A stretch of DNA of 64,000 bases, from NCBI RefSeq assembly GCF_900188275.1, contig NZ_FZNY01000001.1, positions 496,001 to 560,000 on the forward strand, in the 5' to 3' direction. The notes beneath the pieces are model-generated. The model was not told where the DNA came from. It saw nothing but the letters and a program-made list of their open reading frames with translations, and did not search any database. Source of the DNA: Dokdonia pacifica. GTDB taxonomy: Bacteria > Bacteroidota > Bacteroidia > Flavobacteriales > Flavobacteriaceae. This document shows positions 1 through 8,550 of this stretch, piece by piece (within the stretch, counting starts at the first letter, position 1; the number at the start of each line of letters is the position of its first letter). The translations under genes were made by a program, and so were the position numbers.

Positions 1-801
1 AATAATATCTATCGCAACACCCAAGCTTCCGTAATTAAGTGTGTCTTGATGTCCTGGTTCAAAACGCCCTAAAAAGCTTCCTTCTTCTGCTTTATATTTC
101 CCTTGTAAAGAGTTAAATCCTGTTGTTTTTGGAAATACTTTTTCTGCTACCGATGCTTTAAAAAGAAAAATCCCATTTCCATATCCCGCATTCATCCATT
201 TGTAACAACTTCCTCCCATCACATCAATAGCCGATGTGTCAAAATCAAAAGCTTCGATGCCAAAATACTGCGTAGCATCTGCAAAAAACAAGGTATCGGG
301 ATAAGTCTCTTTCAACTGTTTGAGGAAGTCAAAATCTATTTTGATTCCGTTGATATATTGTATGACAGAAAATGCAAATATATCAGGTTGCGCTTTCGCG
401 AAAGCGGAGGCAATATTTTTTTCCAAGTTGCCATCTATCTGCGCATAGCTGATCTCAAAATCACGCGACTCAAATGGCCAATTTACCGAAGGGTAATCAT
501 TTTCTAATAACAGTACTTTCTTAGAGCTGGGCACGCCTTCTAGAAGTGTATTAAATCCGTACGAAAAGTTAGGCACTAATGCCACTCGGTTAGGCGCACA
601 AGAAAATAAGATTCCTACTTTTTCACGTATAGCGGTAAGCGCAGTACCTCGATTATCTTTAATTGCACTTCCCATCACAAAAAAGTCTAAATCATGCTCC
701 TGCCTATATTCCAATACGGGTGATGGAAGCAAACCCGAAGCCGGTGTATTTAGGTAGGTACATTGTTTTGTGATAGGGAAATATTTTTTAAATGCTGTCA
801 T
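1..801 (-). CDS. Class V aminotransferase / cysteine desulfurase-like protein, C-terminus off the window
   Basis: The reverse strand is open from an ATG at 801 to the left edge (267 codons), so the C-terminus is missing. The translation begins MTAFKKYFPITKQCTYLN, typical of class V (fold type I) PLP enzymes of the NifS/kynureninase group. Visible family marks are the PLP-ring Asp and Gln in FADATQ and the putative Schiff-base lysine in GGSCYKWMNAGYGNG. The substrate cannot be told. The palindrome at 392..405 is translated in frame as AFAKA within this gene, between the acidic and PLP motifs. The gene is divergent from the 2TM/folA pair. Family is fairly sure; specific activity is unknown. Confidence 0.8.
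   Translation of the reverse strand, partial: MTAFKKYFPITKQCTYLNTPASGLLPSPVLEYRQEHDLDFFVMGSAIKDNRGTALTAIREKVGILFSCAPNRVALVPNFSYGFNTLLEGVPSSKKVLLLENDYPSVNWPFESRDFEISYAQIDGNLEKNIASAFAKAQPDIFAFSVIQYINGIKIDFDFLKQLKETYPDTLFFADATQYFGIEAFDFDTSAIDVMGGSCYKWMNAGYGNGIFLFKASVAEKVFPKTTGFNSLQGKYKAEEGSFLGRFEPGHQDTLNYGSLGVAIDII
392..405. repeat. Short palindrome GCTTTCGCGAAAGC (intragenic)
   Basis: Perfect 14-mer inside the aminotransferase gene, extended to 16 bp by C/G (391..406). Read as Ala-Phe-Ala-Lys-Ala. Confidence 0.95.
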
Positions 802-851
802 AACTTTTCTGTGCGGGTTAAAAATGGTAATTTTGAGTAAAGGTCGTATAT

Positions 852-1298
852 ATGTCTATATTCTCAAAGAAAACACCGCCCAGTATCGATCCTGAACAGC
901 GTGCATTAATTGAAAATGCGCAGACACGGATCCGTCAGAAAAAGAGATTGTACCGTCATTTCGTACTTTTTCTAGCGGGCGCTATCCTCATGATTATTGT
1001 AAATCTTGCCTTAGGCTTTGGAAAAGACATCAAAATATTTGATACCGATTGGTTTGTGTGGGGTATTCTACTATGGACCTTTTTCTTCCTTGTACATGGA
1101 ATTAATGTCTTCGTTTTAAACCGTTTTATGGGTAAAGAATGGGAAGAAGAACAACTCAATATACTTATAAAAAAACAACAAGATAAAATTGCGGCGTTGG
1201 AAGAAAAAGTAGCGGTAGAGCATCCATTACCTGAAAAAAAAACTCCCATCGAGAGCACTATAACACCAACACCTACAGACCCGAATACTCCCCTATGA
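852..1298 (+). CDS. 2TM domain-containing membrane protein
   Basis: A 148-residue protein with two hydrophobic helices (roughly residues 35-57 and 67-90) separated by a short loop, followed by a charged coiled-coil-like tail (KEWEEEQLNILIKKQQDKIAALEEK) and a Pro/Thr-rich end. This matches the Bacteroidota 2TM domain family, often found alone or at the end of LytTR regulators. Its function is not known. Its stop overlaps the start of folA by four bases (ATGA at 1295), which implies translational coupling. The ATG lies about 50 bp downstream of the divergent aminotransferase start, so the two share one small promoter region. Confidence 0.75.
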   Translation: MSIFSKKTPPSIDPEQRALIENAQTRIRQKKRLYRHFVLFLAGAILMIIVNLALGFGKDIKIFDTDWFVWGILLWTFFFLVHGINVFVLNRFMGKEWEEEQLNILIKKQQDKIAALEEKVAVEHPLPEKKTPIESTITPTPTDPNTPL

Positions 1299-1777
1299 TA
1301 ACAATGATCGCTGCTGCGGCAGAAAATGACGCCTTAGGAAAAGACAATGACCTTGTATGGCACTTACCAGATGATTTTAAACGTTTTAAAACCTTGACTA
1401 CCGGGCACCATATCATTATGGGACGTAAAACATGGGAATCATTCCCCAAACCATTGCCTAATCGTACACATGTAGTTATCACTCGTAATACCGATTATAA
1501 AGCCGAAGGCGCTGTCGTGGTACATTCTATGGAAGATGCGCTCGCTTTCGCGAAAGATGACTCAAATGCATTTATTATTGGAGGTGGTGAGATTTATACC
1601 ATTGGGTTGGATTTTGCTACGCATATCGAACTCACACGTGTACACGGTGAATTTGAAGCTGATGCTTTCTTTCCTAAAATAGATACTACTATTTGGGAAT
1701 TACAAGAAAGTGTGTTTCATGACATTGATGACAGGCACAAGTTTGGGTTTACGTATGAGACTTGGAGGAAGAAGTAG
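1295..1777 (+). CDS. folA: Dihydrofolate reductase
   Basis: This 160-residue protein has usual DHFR length and reduces dihydrofolate to tetrahydrofolate with NADPH in the cytoplasm. Visible marks are the N-terminal strand with IAAAAENDALGKDNDLVWHLP, the substrate-binding acidic residue in LPDDFKRF (about D27), the cofactor motif MGRKTWESFP (42-51) and GGGEIY (96-101). The start overlaps the upstream 2TM gene by four bases. An imperfect copy of the genome palindrome (1544..1556) encodes AFAK at about residues 84-87, in the loop before the GGGEIY strand, a stretch that varies in the family. Identification is confident. Confidence 0.96.
   Translation: MITMIAAAAENDALGKDNDLVWHLPDDFKRFKTLTTGHHIIMGRKTWESFPKPLPNRTHVVITRNTDYKAEGAVVVHSMEDALAFAKDDSNAFIIGGGEIYTIGLDFATHIELTRVHGEFEADAFFPKIDTTIWELQESVFHDIDDRHKFGFTYETWRKK
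1544..1556. repeat. Imperfect short palindrome inside folA
   Basis: Thirteen of fourteen bases match GCTTTCGCGAAAGC (the last C is A). Read in frame as Ala-Phe-Ala-Lys. Confidence 0.85.
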
Positions 1778-1852
1778 ATTGTTAACAAAAACAACTCAAA
1801 GACAATAAATTAGAATATTTTTTTCCTCTTAAAATCTTAAATTGCAGTTGAC

Positions 1853-4800
1853 ATGATGTTCATTTTTATGAATATCATTAAATATTCGCATTATTTTATG
1901 GGGACACCTACAAAAACGATAGACTTATACAAACAAACTAAAATCTGGAAACACTTTATAAAAGTCACCAAAAAAAGTCCAGAAAAACAAACACTTGTTG
2001 AAGAATTAGTAGATGATGCTATCGGTATTCTAGATAAGATTTCTGAAACTTTTCCTACCTACACACTCCATAATGGACAACACCAATTAAATATTCTAAA
2101 TCTCTTCGAAAAGTTATTAGGAAAGAGAATGAAAGATGTACATGCGTTAGAAGCTGCCATCTTAATTTTAAGTGCTTTCTACCATGATATCGGAATGGTA
2201 TTTTCAAAAGAAGAAAAAGAAGATCTTAAAAACGAAACGTACTTTAATGATTTTCTAGCACAAAACAACAGAGCAAAACTAAATATAGAAGAAGACAACG
2301 GTATTAGTGACGCTACTGCAGAATGGTATTGTAGATGGAGTCATGCGAAACGCGTTTGGAAATATTTAGAACCTCTAGATGCTAAATTAGAATGGGAAGG
2401 AACGCCATTAAGAGAAGCTTTGGCAAATGTATGCTTAAGTCATAACGAAACTACTGATTGGATTAAAGAAGATACATTAGATCATAATTTCTGGGGCTGT
2501 GCAGATTTAAAATTTTGCGCTATTCTTTTACGTCTTGCTGATGTATTAGACTTTGATGACACCAGAACCCCAGCCTATTTATTTCAGTTTCTAGGATTAG
2601 ACAATCCTACGACCAGAGGAGAAGAAATAAGTCAGCAAGAATGGCAAAAACATATTGCCTCTAGAGGGTTTTCTTTTGATGCGTGGAATGAAGATCATAA
2701 TTATACCATTACATATAAAGCAAATCCAACCTCTCCAGCTATAGAACAAGATATTCGTAATTTCTTAAGTTATATAGAACGAGAGTTACATCAATGTGGT
2801 TCTGTACTTAATTTTTGCTCAGATCGTTGGAAAAACTTTAAATTACCAAATACTATTGATAAAAAGAATATCAAAAGTAAAGGCTATACGTTTGGAGATT
2901 TTAAATTTTCTTTAGATCAAGAACAAGTCTTATCGTTATTAATGGGTGAAAGCTTATATGATGATAAATTTGTTTGTATTCGAGAGCTATTACAAAACGC
3001 AATTGACACCAGTAGACACCGTAAATTCTATGAGCAAAATAATGGAAATCCTGATTTTGAACCTCAAGCTATAGATATAGATACTTGGTATGATAATGAA
3101 GGGTATCGTTGGATTCGTATTGATGATTATGGAATGGGCATGACACATGAGCAAATCTCAAAATACTTTCTCAAAGTCGGTAACTCATATTACAATTCAG
3201 ATGAATTCAAAGTAGAGAAACTAAGGTACAAAAAAGCAAACACAGATTTCACCCCTGTAAGTCGTTTTGGAATAGGTATTTTATCATGTTTTATCGTTGC
3301 TGATATAGTTGAGATAAATACACGTTCTATTCAAACTGATAACAAAAAAAAATATCCCATACGATTATCTTTAAAAGGACTACACAATTATTATGTATTG
3401 CAGACCAATAAAGATCTTCCGTCTTCAATTCCTAATCGTGATGGTTTACAAAAAGGCTATAGAAAAAAAACAGGAACGTCACTAGCATTACGTATACAGC
3501 CAAATAATGATTTGCCAAGTTTTAATTTATCTACAATTTTAGATAAAACTTTATTTAATCCTTTTGTTAAAATAAATCTAATAGGAAAAGGAGAAAAAGG
3601 GAGGTATCTACAAAGTATAAACCTTAATAATTTACCAATTCTAGAATATCAGATGCCATCTACAGATATTAAAGAAATAAAAGAGTTCTTATCTAGAAAC
3701 AGTCATATTAATATTAAAAAACTTAATCCTGAAATACGAGTAACACCTATAAGTCTTTCTAGGACCTTTGATCACCCTAACATAAAGGGACTTTTATATT
3801 TTATTACTCTAACACCTAATATTGAATTTGAAGAAGGAAGTAATGAATATAATAAAGATTTATTATCACTGAAATACAGTCAAAATTTAAAAAATGCACT
3901 TAATTTAGAAGTTGATAATCTAAAATATAATCATAGTAGAGATATTGTTTTATCAGACTTAACCGATAAGATAGAATTATTTAACAAATCAACACACTTT
4001 AAACATTTATTTCATACCATTATATTATCTCACAATGGAATTCTTGTTCCTAATAAGGATTCTTCAAGGATTCAATTATTAGATATAAGACATACTAATT
4101 TAATAATATTAGGGCATGTAGAACTATCTGACATATTAAGACCTAATCTTAGTATTGCTCGTAATAAAATGACCTCAATCCCTTGGAAGTTATGGTCTCA
4201 CCTTAATTTTACAATCAGAAAGAATATACCTAGCGAATACCCACATTTAAAAAAAGCTAATTTTCTGAATGCCTTTATTACTCCTAAAATAAAATGGAAT
4301 TATACTGATTTAAATGATGACGAGTACTTTTCAAACAAAAAAAAATGGCCATCAGAAAAAATATTTAGTAATAGTTATTATCCTAAAAAGGGTGATAATT
4401 ATTATTCATTGATTGATATTTTAGATCAGAATTTTCATTTTAATTGGATATTCACTCGAAAAGGTTCTACTAGATTATTACTCCAAAAAAAACTTATTGA
4501 ACTTTACTCAATTTACAGAATTACACTTTGCAAGAAATTAATTAAAGGAGGCAAAGTAATTCTACAAAAAAAAGCTTCAATCAAAAGAGGGAAAAATCCT
4601 TCAGTCTTAAACAAGCCTAACTACCCTCCACTCATGTTTTGTGAATATATTAATTTTGATGGGTTAATGCCTGAAAAACTAAATGAGCAAATTTTTAATA
4701 GTAATCATCTTTTTTCAAAATGGCTAATGAATTGTTATAATTATCTAGACTCACACTATCAAAATCATTTATATATTTTATTAAATAATACAGACCTAGC

Positions 4801-4951
4801 AGTTATAAATACAACACTAGAAAAATTACGAAGTCATTTACCCGATCAATATAAACCTGATCCGAATCTTCATCTTACAGAAGATGATTTTAAGGTTGAT
4901 TACGATAAAATTCCTTTTAAAGATGAAGAGATTGGAGATGAAGAAAAGTAA
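1853..4951 (+). CDS. HD-domain / Hsp90-like (GHKL) ATPase fusion protein, putative conflict or stress protein
   Basis: A 1032-residue protein without a signal peptide. Residues ~50-245 form an HD-type metal phosphohydrolase domain: H73/H77 in LHNGQH, the HD pair at 111-112 (FYHDIGM), and further His/Asp in RWSHAKR, LSHNET and LRLADVLDFDD. Residues ~345-560 form an Hsp90/HtpG-like ATP-binding domain: N-box RELLQNAID (377-385), G1 box DDYGMGM (424-430), G2 box SRFGIGILSC (470-479). The long C-terminal half is unrecognised and ends in an acidic tail. The second half of the gene is visibly richer in A/T than its neighbours, which could mean transfer. ATG at 1898 (MGTPTKT) is an alternative start. 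A SAM methyltransferase follows after 30 bp. HD plus GHKL fusions have been discussed in prokaryotic conflict systems; a role in defence here is inference. Confidence 0.75.
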   Translation: MMFIFMNIIKYSHYFMGTPTKTIDLYKQTKIWKHFIKVTKKSPEKQTLVEELVDDAIGILDKISETFPTYTLHNGQHQLNILNLFEKLLGKRMKDVHALEAAILILSAFYHDIGMVFSKEEKEDLKNETYFNDFLAQNNRAKLNIEEDNGISDATAEWYCRWSHAKRVWKYLEPLDAKLEWEGTPLREALANVCLSHNETTDWIKEDTLDHNFWGCADLKFCAILLRLADVLDFDDTRTPAYLFQFLGLDNPTTRGEEISQQEWQKHIASRGFSFDAWNEDHNYTITYKANPTSPAIEQDIRNFLSYIERELHQCGSVLNFCSDRWKNFKLPNTIDKKNIKSKGYTFGDFKFSLDQEQVLSLLMGESLYDDKFVCIRELLQNAIDTSRHRKFYEQNNGNPDFEPQAIDIDTWYDNEGYRWIRIDDYGMGMTHEQISKYFLKVGNSYYNSDEFKVEKLRYKKANTDFTPVSRFGIGILSCFIVADIVEINTRSIQTDNKKKYPIRLSLKGLHNYYVLQTNKDLPSSIPNRDGLQKGYRKKTGTSLALRIQPNNDLPSFNLSTILDKTLFNPFVKINLIGKGEKGRYLQSINLNNLPILEYQMPSTDIKEIKEFLSRNSHINIKKLNPEIRVTPISLSRTFDHPNIKGLLYFITLTPNIEFEEGSNEYNKDLLSLKYSQNLKNALNLEVDNLKYNHSRDIVLSDLTDKIELFNKSTHFKHLFHTIILSHNGILVPNKDSSRIQLLDIRHTNLIILGHVELSDILRPNLSIARNKMTSIPWKLWSHLNFTIRKNIPSEYPHLKKANFLNAFITPKIKWNYTDLNDDEYFSNKKKWPSEKIFSNSYYPKKGDNYYSLIDILDQNFHFNWIFTRKGSTRLLLQKKLIELYSIYRITLCKKLIKGGKVILQKKASIKRGKNPSVLNKPNYPPLMFCEYINFDGLMPEKLNEQIFNSNHLFSKWLMNCYNYLDSHYQNHLYILLNNTDLAVINTTLEKLRSHLPDQYKPDPNLHLTEDDFKVDYDKIPFKDEEIGDEEK

Positions 4952-4981
4952 TTCTTAAAGTTATGCGTACCTTTAATAGCC

Positions 4982-5590
4982 ATGAATATCATTGATAAAC
5001 AAACGGTTAAATACTTCCATAAAGATCGTATTAAGGAATTTGGTCATAATCTTGCCAAAGCACAAGGATGGTCTGATATCACAGCACAACAAACTCGTTT
5101 TAAAACTATTTTTGAGTTGGCAGATTTTAATAATGCCTCTGTATTGGATGTAGGTTGTGGGTATGGCGATTTTAAAGCCTTTTTAGATAAGCAACACGTC
5201 ACTGTAGATTATATTGGTTTAGACCAACAACCCACGTTCATCAATCATGCTCAAGAACTATACAAATCACAGCAAAACACACAGTTTCATGAGGTAGATT
5301 TTAGCAAATGCCAATTACCTAAAGTAGACTTAGTGATTGCTTGTGGTGTATTATCATATCGTAGTTCTGATGCAAACTATTATATGAATATGATCCAACG
5401 TTTTTATGATTCTGCTCAAAAAGCATGTATTTTTAATATGTTAGATAATAAGTCCTTTACTTCAGGTCCTTTAATTGTGGCACATGACAAAGAAAAAATA
5501 TATCAAGAGTGTTTAAAATTGTCCCCAAAAGCAACTCTCATTACTGGATATTTAGAAAATGATTTCACTATCAAAATGCCTAAAATATAA
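4982..5590 (+). CDS. Class I SAM-dependent methyltransferase
   Basis: A 202-residue Rossmann-type methyltransferase. Motif I is SVLDVGCGYGDF (about residues 54-65), the acidic end of strand 2 is IGLDQQP, and motif IV is in KVDLVIACGVLSY. Domain size and arrangement suit a small-molecule or general methyltransferase; the substrate cannot be inferred. It begins 30 bp after the HD/Hsp90-like ATPase gene on the same strand and may be co-transcribed, but nothing in its own sequence marks it as a defence protein and similar methyltransferases are common in this family of bacteria. Confidence 0.8.
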   Translation: MNIIDKQTVKYFHKDRIKEFGHNLAKAQGWSDITAQQTRFKTIFELADFNNASVLDVGCGYGDFKAFLDKQHVTVDYIGLDQQPTFINHAQELYKSQQNTQFHEVDFSKCQLPKVDLVIACGVLSYRSSDANYYMNMIQRFYDSAQKACIFNMLDNKSFTSGPLIVAHDKEKIYQECLKLSPKATLITGYLENDFTIKMPKI

Positions 5591-5698
5591 GTCCCTTATT
5601 TTATCTTATCTATTTGTTAAAAATTGCACGTAATTAAACGAAAGAAACTACTTTTAATACGACTAATTCGATACTAAAAACAGCTAAAAATAAGTACC

Positions 5699-6166
5699 AT
5701 GAAAAATCTAATTGGGATTGACCAAGATAAAGCCAAAGCACTAACTAGTGAACTCAACCAATTACTCGCAGACTATCAAGTTTTTTACCAAAACTTACGC
5801 GGATTTCATTGGAATATCAAAGGACGTGAGTTTTTTGAACTTCATTTAAAATTTGAAGAATTTTACAATGATGCTGTGATTAAAATAGATGAAATTGCAG
5901 AACGCATTCTTACTTTAGAAGGAGAGCCTTTGCATACCTTTACAGCTTATGTAAACCATGCTGATATTAAAGAAGAAAAAGGAATCACCAATGGTATTGA
6001 AGGCGTAGAAATTGTGGTGAAAAACTTTGCAACTATTATCTTAAAGGAAAGAGAGATTTTAGCACTTGCCGCCGAAGCAGATGATGAAGGAACGGTTGCA
6101 TTAATGAGTGACTACATCTCTCAAACAGAAAAAACCCTTTGGATGTTAAACTCGTATTTACAATAA
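5699..6166 (+). CDS. dps: Dps-family ferritin-like DNA-protection protein
   Basis: At 155 residues this is normal length for Dps, which forms hollow dodecamers that oxidise Fe(II) with hydrogen peroxide and store iron. The inter-subunit ferroxidase residues are visible with the family spacing: H37 (GFHWN), H49 (ELHLKFEEF), D64 and E68 (KIDEIAER). The tail is short and not Lys-rich, so DNA binding need not be strong. The isochorismatase-like gene follows after 3 bp, suggesting a two-gene operon. Confidence is high for the family. Confidence 0.92.
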   Translation: MKNLIGIDQDKAKALTSELNQLLADYQVFYQNLRGFHWNIKGREFFELHLKFEEFYNDAVIKIDEIAERILTLEGEPLHTFTAYVNHADIKEEKGITNGIEGVEIVVKNFATIILKEREILALAAEADDEGTVALMSDYISQTEKTLWMLNSYLQ

Positions 6167-6169
6167 GCA

Positions 6170-6739
6170 ATGACAAAACTAAGAGATCAAAACACTGCTT
6201 TACTTTTGATAGACCTTCAAAAAGGTTTTTCTGAAGAAGCCCATTGGGGAGGCAATAGAAATAACCGAGATGCAGAAGAAAAGGCATTACAATTATTAGA
6301 AACATGGAGATCATTAGAACTTCCTATTTTCCATATAATTCATAGTTCGCAAGATCCAAATTCATTACTTCATAAATCCCATCCAGGATTTGAAATGATA
6401 GATGCATTAAAACCCAAAAATGATGAACCGTTGATTATCAAAGATGTCAACAGTGCCTTTATAGGAACCGATTTAAAAGAACGTTTGGATGCTCAAAACA
6501 TTAATAAGCTAGTTATTGTGGGACTTACGACAAATCATTGTATTTCTACCACAACCCGAATGGCAGGAAATTTAGGATTTGATGTGCTATTAATTTCTGA
6601 CGCTACGGCTACATTTGACAGAAAAGGATTGAATGGACAAACCTATTCTTCAGAGATGATTCATGAGACCGCATTGGCAAGTTTACATAAAGAATTTGCC
6701 GAAGTAATCGATAGTTCGGCAGTACTGGAAATGGTTTAG
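6170..6739 (+). CDS. Isochorismatase-family cysteine hydrolase
   Basis: A 189-residue protein of the isochorismatase/nicotinamidase fold. The catalytic triad is visible: Asp in LLLIDLQKGF (D15), Lys in IIKDVNSAF, and Cys in GLTTNHCIST. The family hydrolyses amides or vinyl ethers of small molecules; this member lacks an obvious metal-binding set, so it is probably not a pyrazinamidase-type enzyme and the substrate is unknown. It starts 3 bp after dps, so the two are likely co-expressed. The region after its stop holds a reversed long repeat (6771..6830). Confidence 0.85.
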   Translation: MTKLRDQNTALLLIDLQKGFSEEAHWGGNRNNRDAEEKALQLLETWRSLELPIFHIIHSSQDPNSLLHKSHPGFEMIDALKPKNDEPLIIKDVNSAFIGTDLKERLDAQNINKLVIVGLTTNHCISTTTRMAGNLGFDVLLISDATATFDRKGLNGQTYSSEMIHETALASLHKEFAEVIDSSAVLEMV

Positions 6740-6770
6740 ACCACTTCGCTTTAGGACTTAGGGCTTTTTA

Positions 6771-6830
6771 TACGCTTTAACACTACGCTCTCCCTTTCGT
6801 CTTGAATCATTTTAAGAAGCGCTTTTCCTC
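6771..6830 (-). repeat. Long repeat element, copy A (reverse orientation)
   Basis: TACGCTTTAACaCTACGCTC and the following TCCCTTTcGTC match the reverse complement of the ~62 bp repeat seen best at 17115..17180. The part after ~6803 (TGAATC...) is degraded. It lies just after the stop of the isochorismatase-like gene and before fabD. Confidence 0.75.
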
Positions 6831-6856
6831 TTCTTAAAATACTCCCATACTTTCTG

Positions 6857-6864
6857 TATTTTTG
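6857..6864 (+). promoter_or_regulatory. -7 promoter box of fabD
   Basis: TATTTTTG followed by C matches the Bacteroidota -7 consensus TAnnTTTG and lies 28 bp before the fabD ATG. No clear -33 TTG at the expected distance. Confidence 0.65.
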
Positions 6865-6892
6865 CAGACACAACTAAATAAACAAACTATAT

Positions 6893-7780
6893 ATGAATGC
6901 ATATATTTTTCCAGGACAAGGAGCGCAATTTTCAGGAATGGGACTTGACTTATTTGAAGCATCTGGACTGGCACAAGATTACTTTCATAAAGCAAATGAT
7001 ATTTTAGGTTTTGCTATTACAGACATTATGTTTGAAGGAGAAGCCGAAGATTTAAAACAAACTAAAGTAACACAACCTGCTATATTCTTACACTCTGTTA
7101 TTTTAAGCAAAGTATTAGGAGATGCATTCCAACCCGATATGGTTGCTGGGCATTCTCTAGGAGAATTAAGTGCGCTTGTTGCTAATGGTACTTTAGGTTT
7201 TGAAGATGGGTTAAAACTGGTATCTCAACGTGCCCTCGCTATGCAGAAAGCATGTGAAATGCAACCTTCTACAATGGCAGCCGTATTAGGATTAGAAGAT
7301 CAGGTAGTAGAAGATGTATGTGCAGCAACAGAAGGAATTGTTGTCGCTGCAAATTATAATTGCCCAGGTCAATTAGTAATTTCTGGTGATATTCCTGCTA
7401 TTGAAGCAGCTTGCGAAACCCTAAAAGAAAAAGGAGCTCGTCGTGCATTAGTACTTCCTGTAGGTGGTGCTTTTCACTCTCCATTAATGGAACCTGCTCG
7501 TGAGGAATTAGCTGCAGCAATAGAGAATACAACATTTAACACACCTAAATGTCCTATCTATCAAAATGTATCTACCACAGCAATTACAGATCCAAAGCTC
7601 ATTAAAGAAAATTTAATGGCTCAACTTACGGCTCCTGTAAAATGGACACAAAGTATACAGCATATGATCGCCGATGGTGCCACTAATTTTACAGAAGTAG
7701 GACCTGGAAAAGTATTACAAGGATTAATGCGTAAAATAGATCGCAATGTGACTGCAAATGGTGCTGCATTACCAGAATAG
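6893..7780 (+). CDS. fabD: Malonyl-CoA:ACP transacylase
   Basis: A 295-residue protein of normal FabD length that moves the malonyl group from CoA to acyl carrier protein, supplying fatty acid elongation. Motifs: GQGAQ near the N-terminus (8-12), the nucleophile elbow GHSLGE with Ser about 88, a basic residue region SQRALAMQ, and the catalytic His in GGAFHSPLM. It stands alone here with its own promoter box at 6857 and a strong terminator at 7809, so it appears to be monocistronic rather than inside a fab operon. Confidence 0.95.
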   Translation: MNAYIFPGQGAQFSGMGLDLFEASGLAQDYFHKANDILGFAITDIMFEGEAEDLKQTKVTQPAIFLHSVILSKVLGDAFQPDMVAGHSLGELSALVANGTLGFEDGLKLVSQRALAMQKACEMQPSTMAAVLGLEDQVVEDVCAATEGIVVAANYNCPGQLVISGDIPAIEAACETLKEKGARRALVLPVGGAFHSPLMEPAREELAAAIENTTFNTPKCPIYQNVSTTAITDPKLIKENLMAQLTAPVKWTQSIQHMIADGATNFTEVGPGKVLQGLMRKIDRNVTANGAALPE

Positions 7781-7808
7781 GTAATCGCCCTTATATACAT
7801 ACAAAGTA

Positions 7809-7832
7809 AAAGCCCGGCATTTGCCGGGCTTT
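7809..7832. terminator. Hairpin terminator between fabD and the repeat lipoprotein
   Basis: Perfect 11 bp stem AAAGCCCGGCA / TGCCGGGCTTT with a TT loop. It sits between convergent genes and can serve both. Confidence 0.85.
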
Positions 7833-7859
7833 CTAGTTACTTTCTTTTAATCACAAATA

Positions 7860-8297
7860 TTAATGGTCAGTAACATTTTTTACAGCGTCTTTTGCATCTT
7901 TAGCAGCATCTTTCGCTTTATCTACTGCATTTCCAGCAGCATCTTTAGCATCATTTACAGCTTCACCTGCCTTATCTACTGCATTTCCTGCAGCTTCTTT
8001 AGCATCATTTACAGCTTCACCCGCTTTATCTATTACTTCTCCTGCTGCGTTTGTTGCTTCTTCAACAGCTTCACCAGCAGCGTTTGTTGCATTTTCAACA
8101 GCTTCACCAGCAGCATTTGTTGCATCTTCAACAGCCTCTCCTGCAGCGTTTGCAGCATTTTCAGCAGCTTCTCCAGCAGCATTAGCAGCATTCTCTACCG
8201 CATTTCCAGCCTCTTCAGCATTTTCTTTTACTTCTCTACAAGAAGTGATATTAAAAACTAAAGCTACAGCAGCAATACTTAAAATAATTCGTTTCAT
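7860..8297 (-). CDS. Ala-rich lipoprotein with 11-residue LEA-like repeats
   Basis: A 145-residue protein. A signal peptide ends in a lipobox with Cys at residue 20 (FNITSC), so it is predicted to be lipid-anchored. Nearly all the rest is low-complexity amphipathic helix: about five 11-mers of the form NATNAAGEAVE, then two 18-mers (KAGEAVNDAKEAAGNAVD), then KDAAKDAKDAVK. The 11-mer period resembles group 3 LEA and apolipoprotein helices, which suggests a membrane-surface or stress-protective helix, but this is inference. The repeats are also evident at DNA level as ~33 bp units around 8035-8205, prone to copy-number change. Convergent with fabD. Confidence 0.8.
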   Translation of the reverse strand: MKRIILSIAAVALVFNITSCREVKENAEEAGNAVENAANAAGEAAENAANAAGEAVEDATNAAGEAVENATNAAGEAVEEATNAAGEVIDKAGEAVNDAKEAAGNAVDKAGEAVNDAKDAAGNAVDKAKDAAKDAKDAVKNVTDH

Positions 8298-8494
8298 GTC
8301 GTTATAAGTTTTGACGATTAGTTAATGACCAAAATTAACAAGTACTTCCTAATTAACATATCTATTAGGACGAATGTTTTGTTTTTATCGATGAAATACA
8401 CAAATTTCACCTTTAAAAACATAAATGGCCTGTAAATTATACATTATATACGTGTATACCTTGCTAACTGGATCACGCTACTTAAAGAAAAAGC

Positions 8495-8532
8495 GGAAAT
8501 ATTCCTAATTTATAACTAGGAAATATTCCTAA
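8495..8532. promoter_or_regulatory. Twin GGAAATATTCCTAA boxes, candidate operator of the XRE/S24 gene
   Basis: GGAAATATTCCTAA occurs at 8495..8508 and again at 8519..8532, 24 bp apart. Each box is a near-palindrome (AGGAAATATTCCT has one central mismatch). The second ends 18 bp before the ATG of the regulator, where a self-repressor would bind. Confidence 0.6.
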
Positions 8533-8550
8533 ATTTCTTATATTCACCAA

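Noticed and set aside
4982-5590. Restriction-modification methyltransferase partnered with the HD/ATPase gene
   Set aside because: No target-recognition domain or NPPY/DPPY motif; a general class I methyltransferase is more likely.
7863-8261. Open frame rich in Cys/Ile/Phe/Ser opposite the repeat lipoprotein
   Set aside because: It is an antisense shadow of 33 bp tandem repeats; no start context, and the minus-strand frame has a signal peptide and lipobox.
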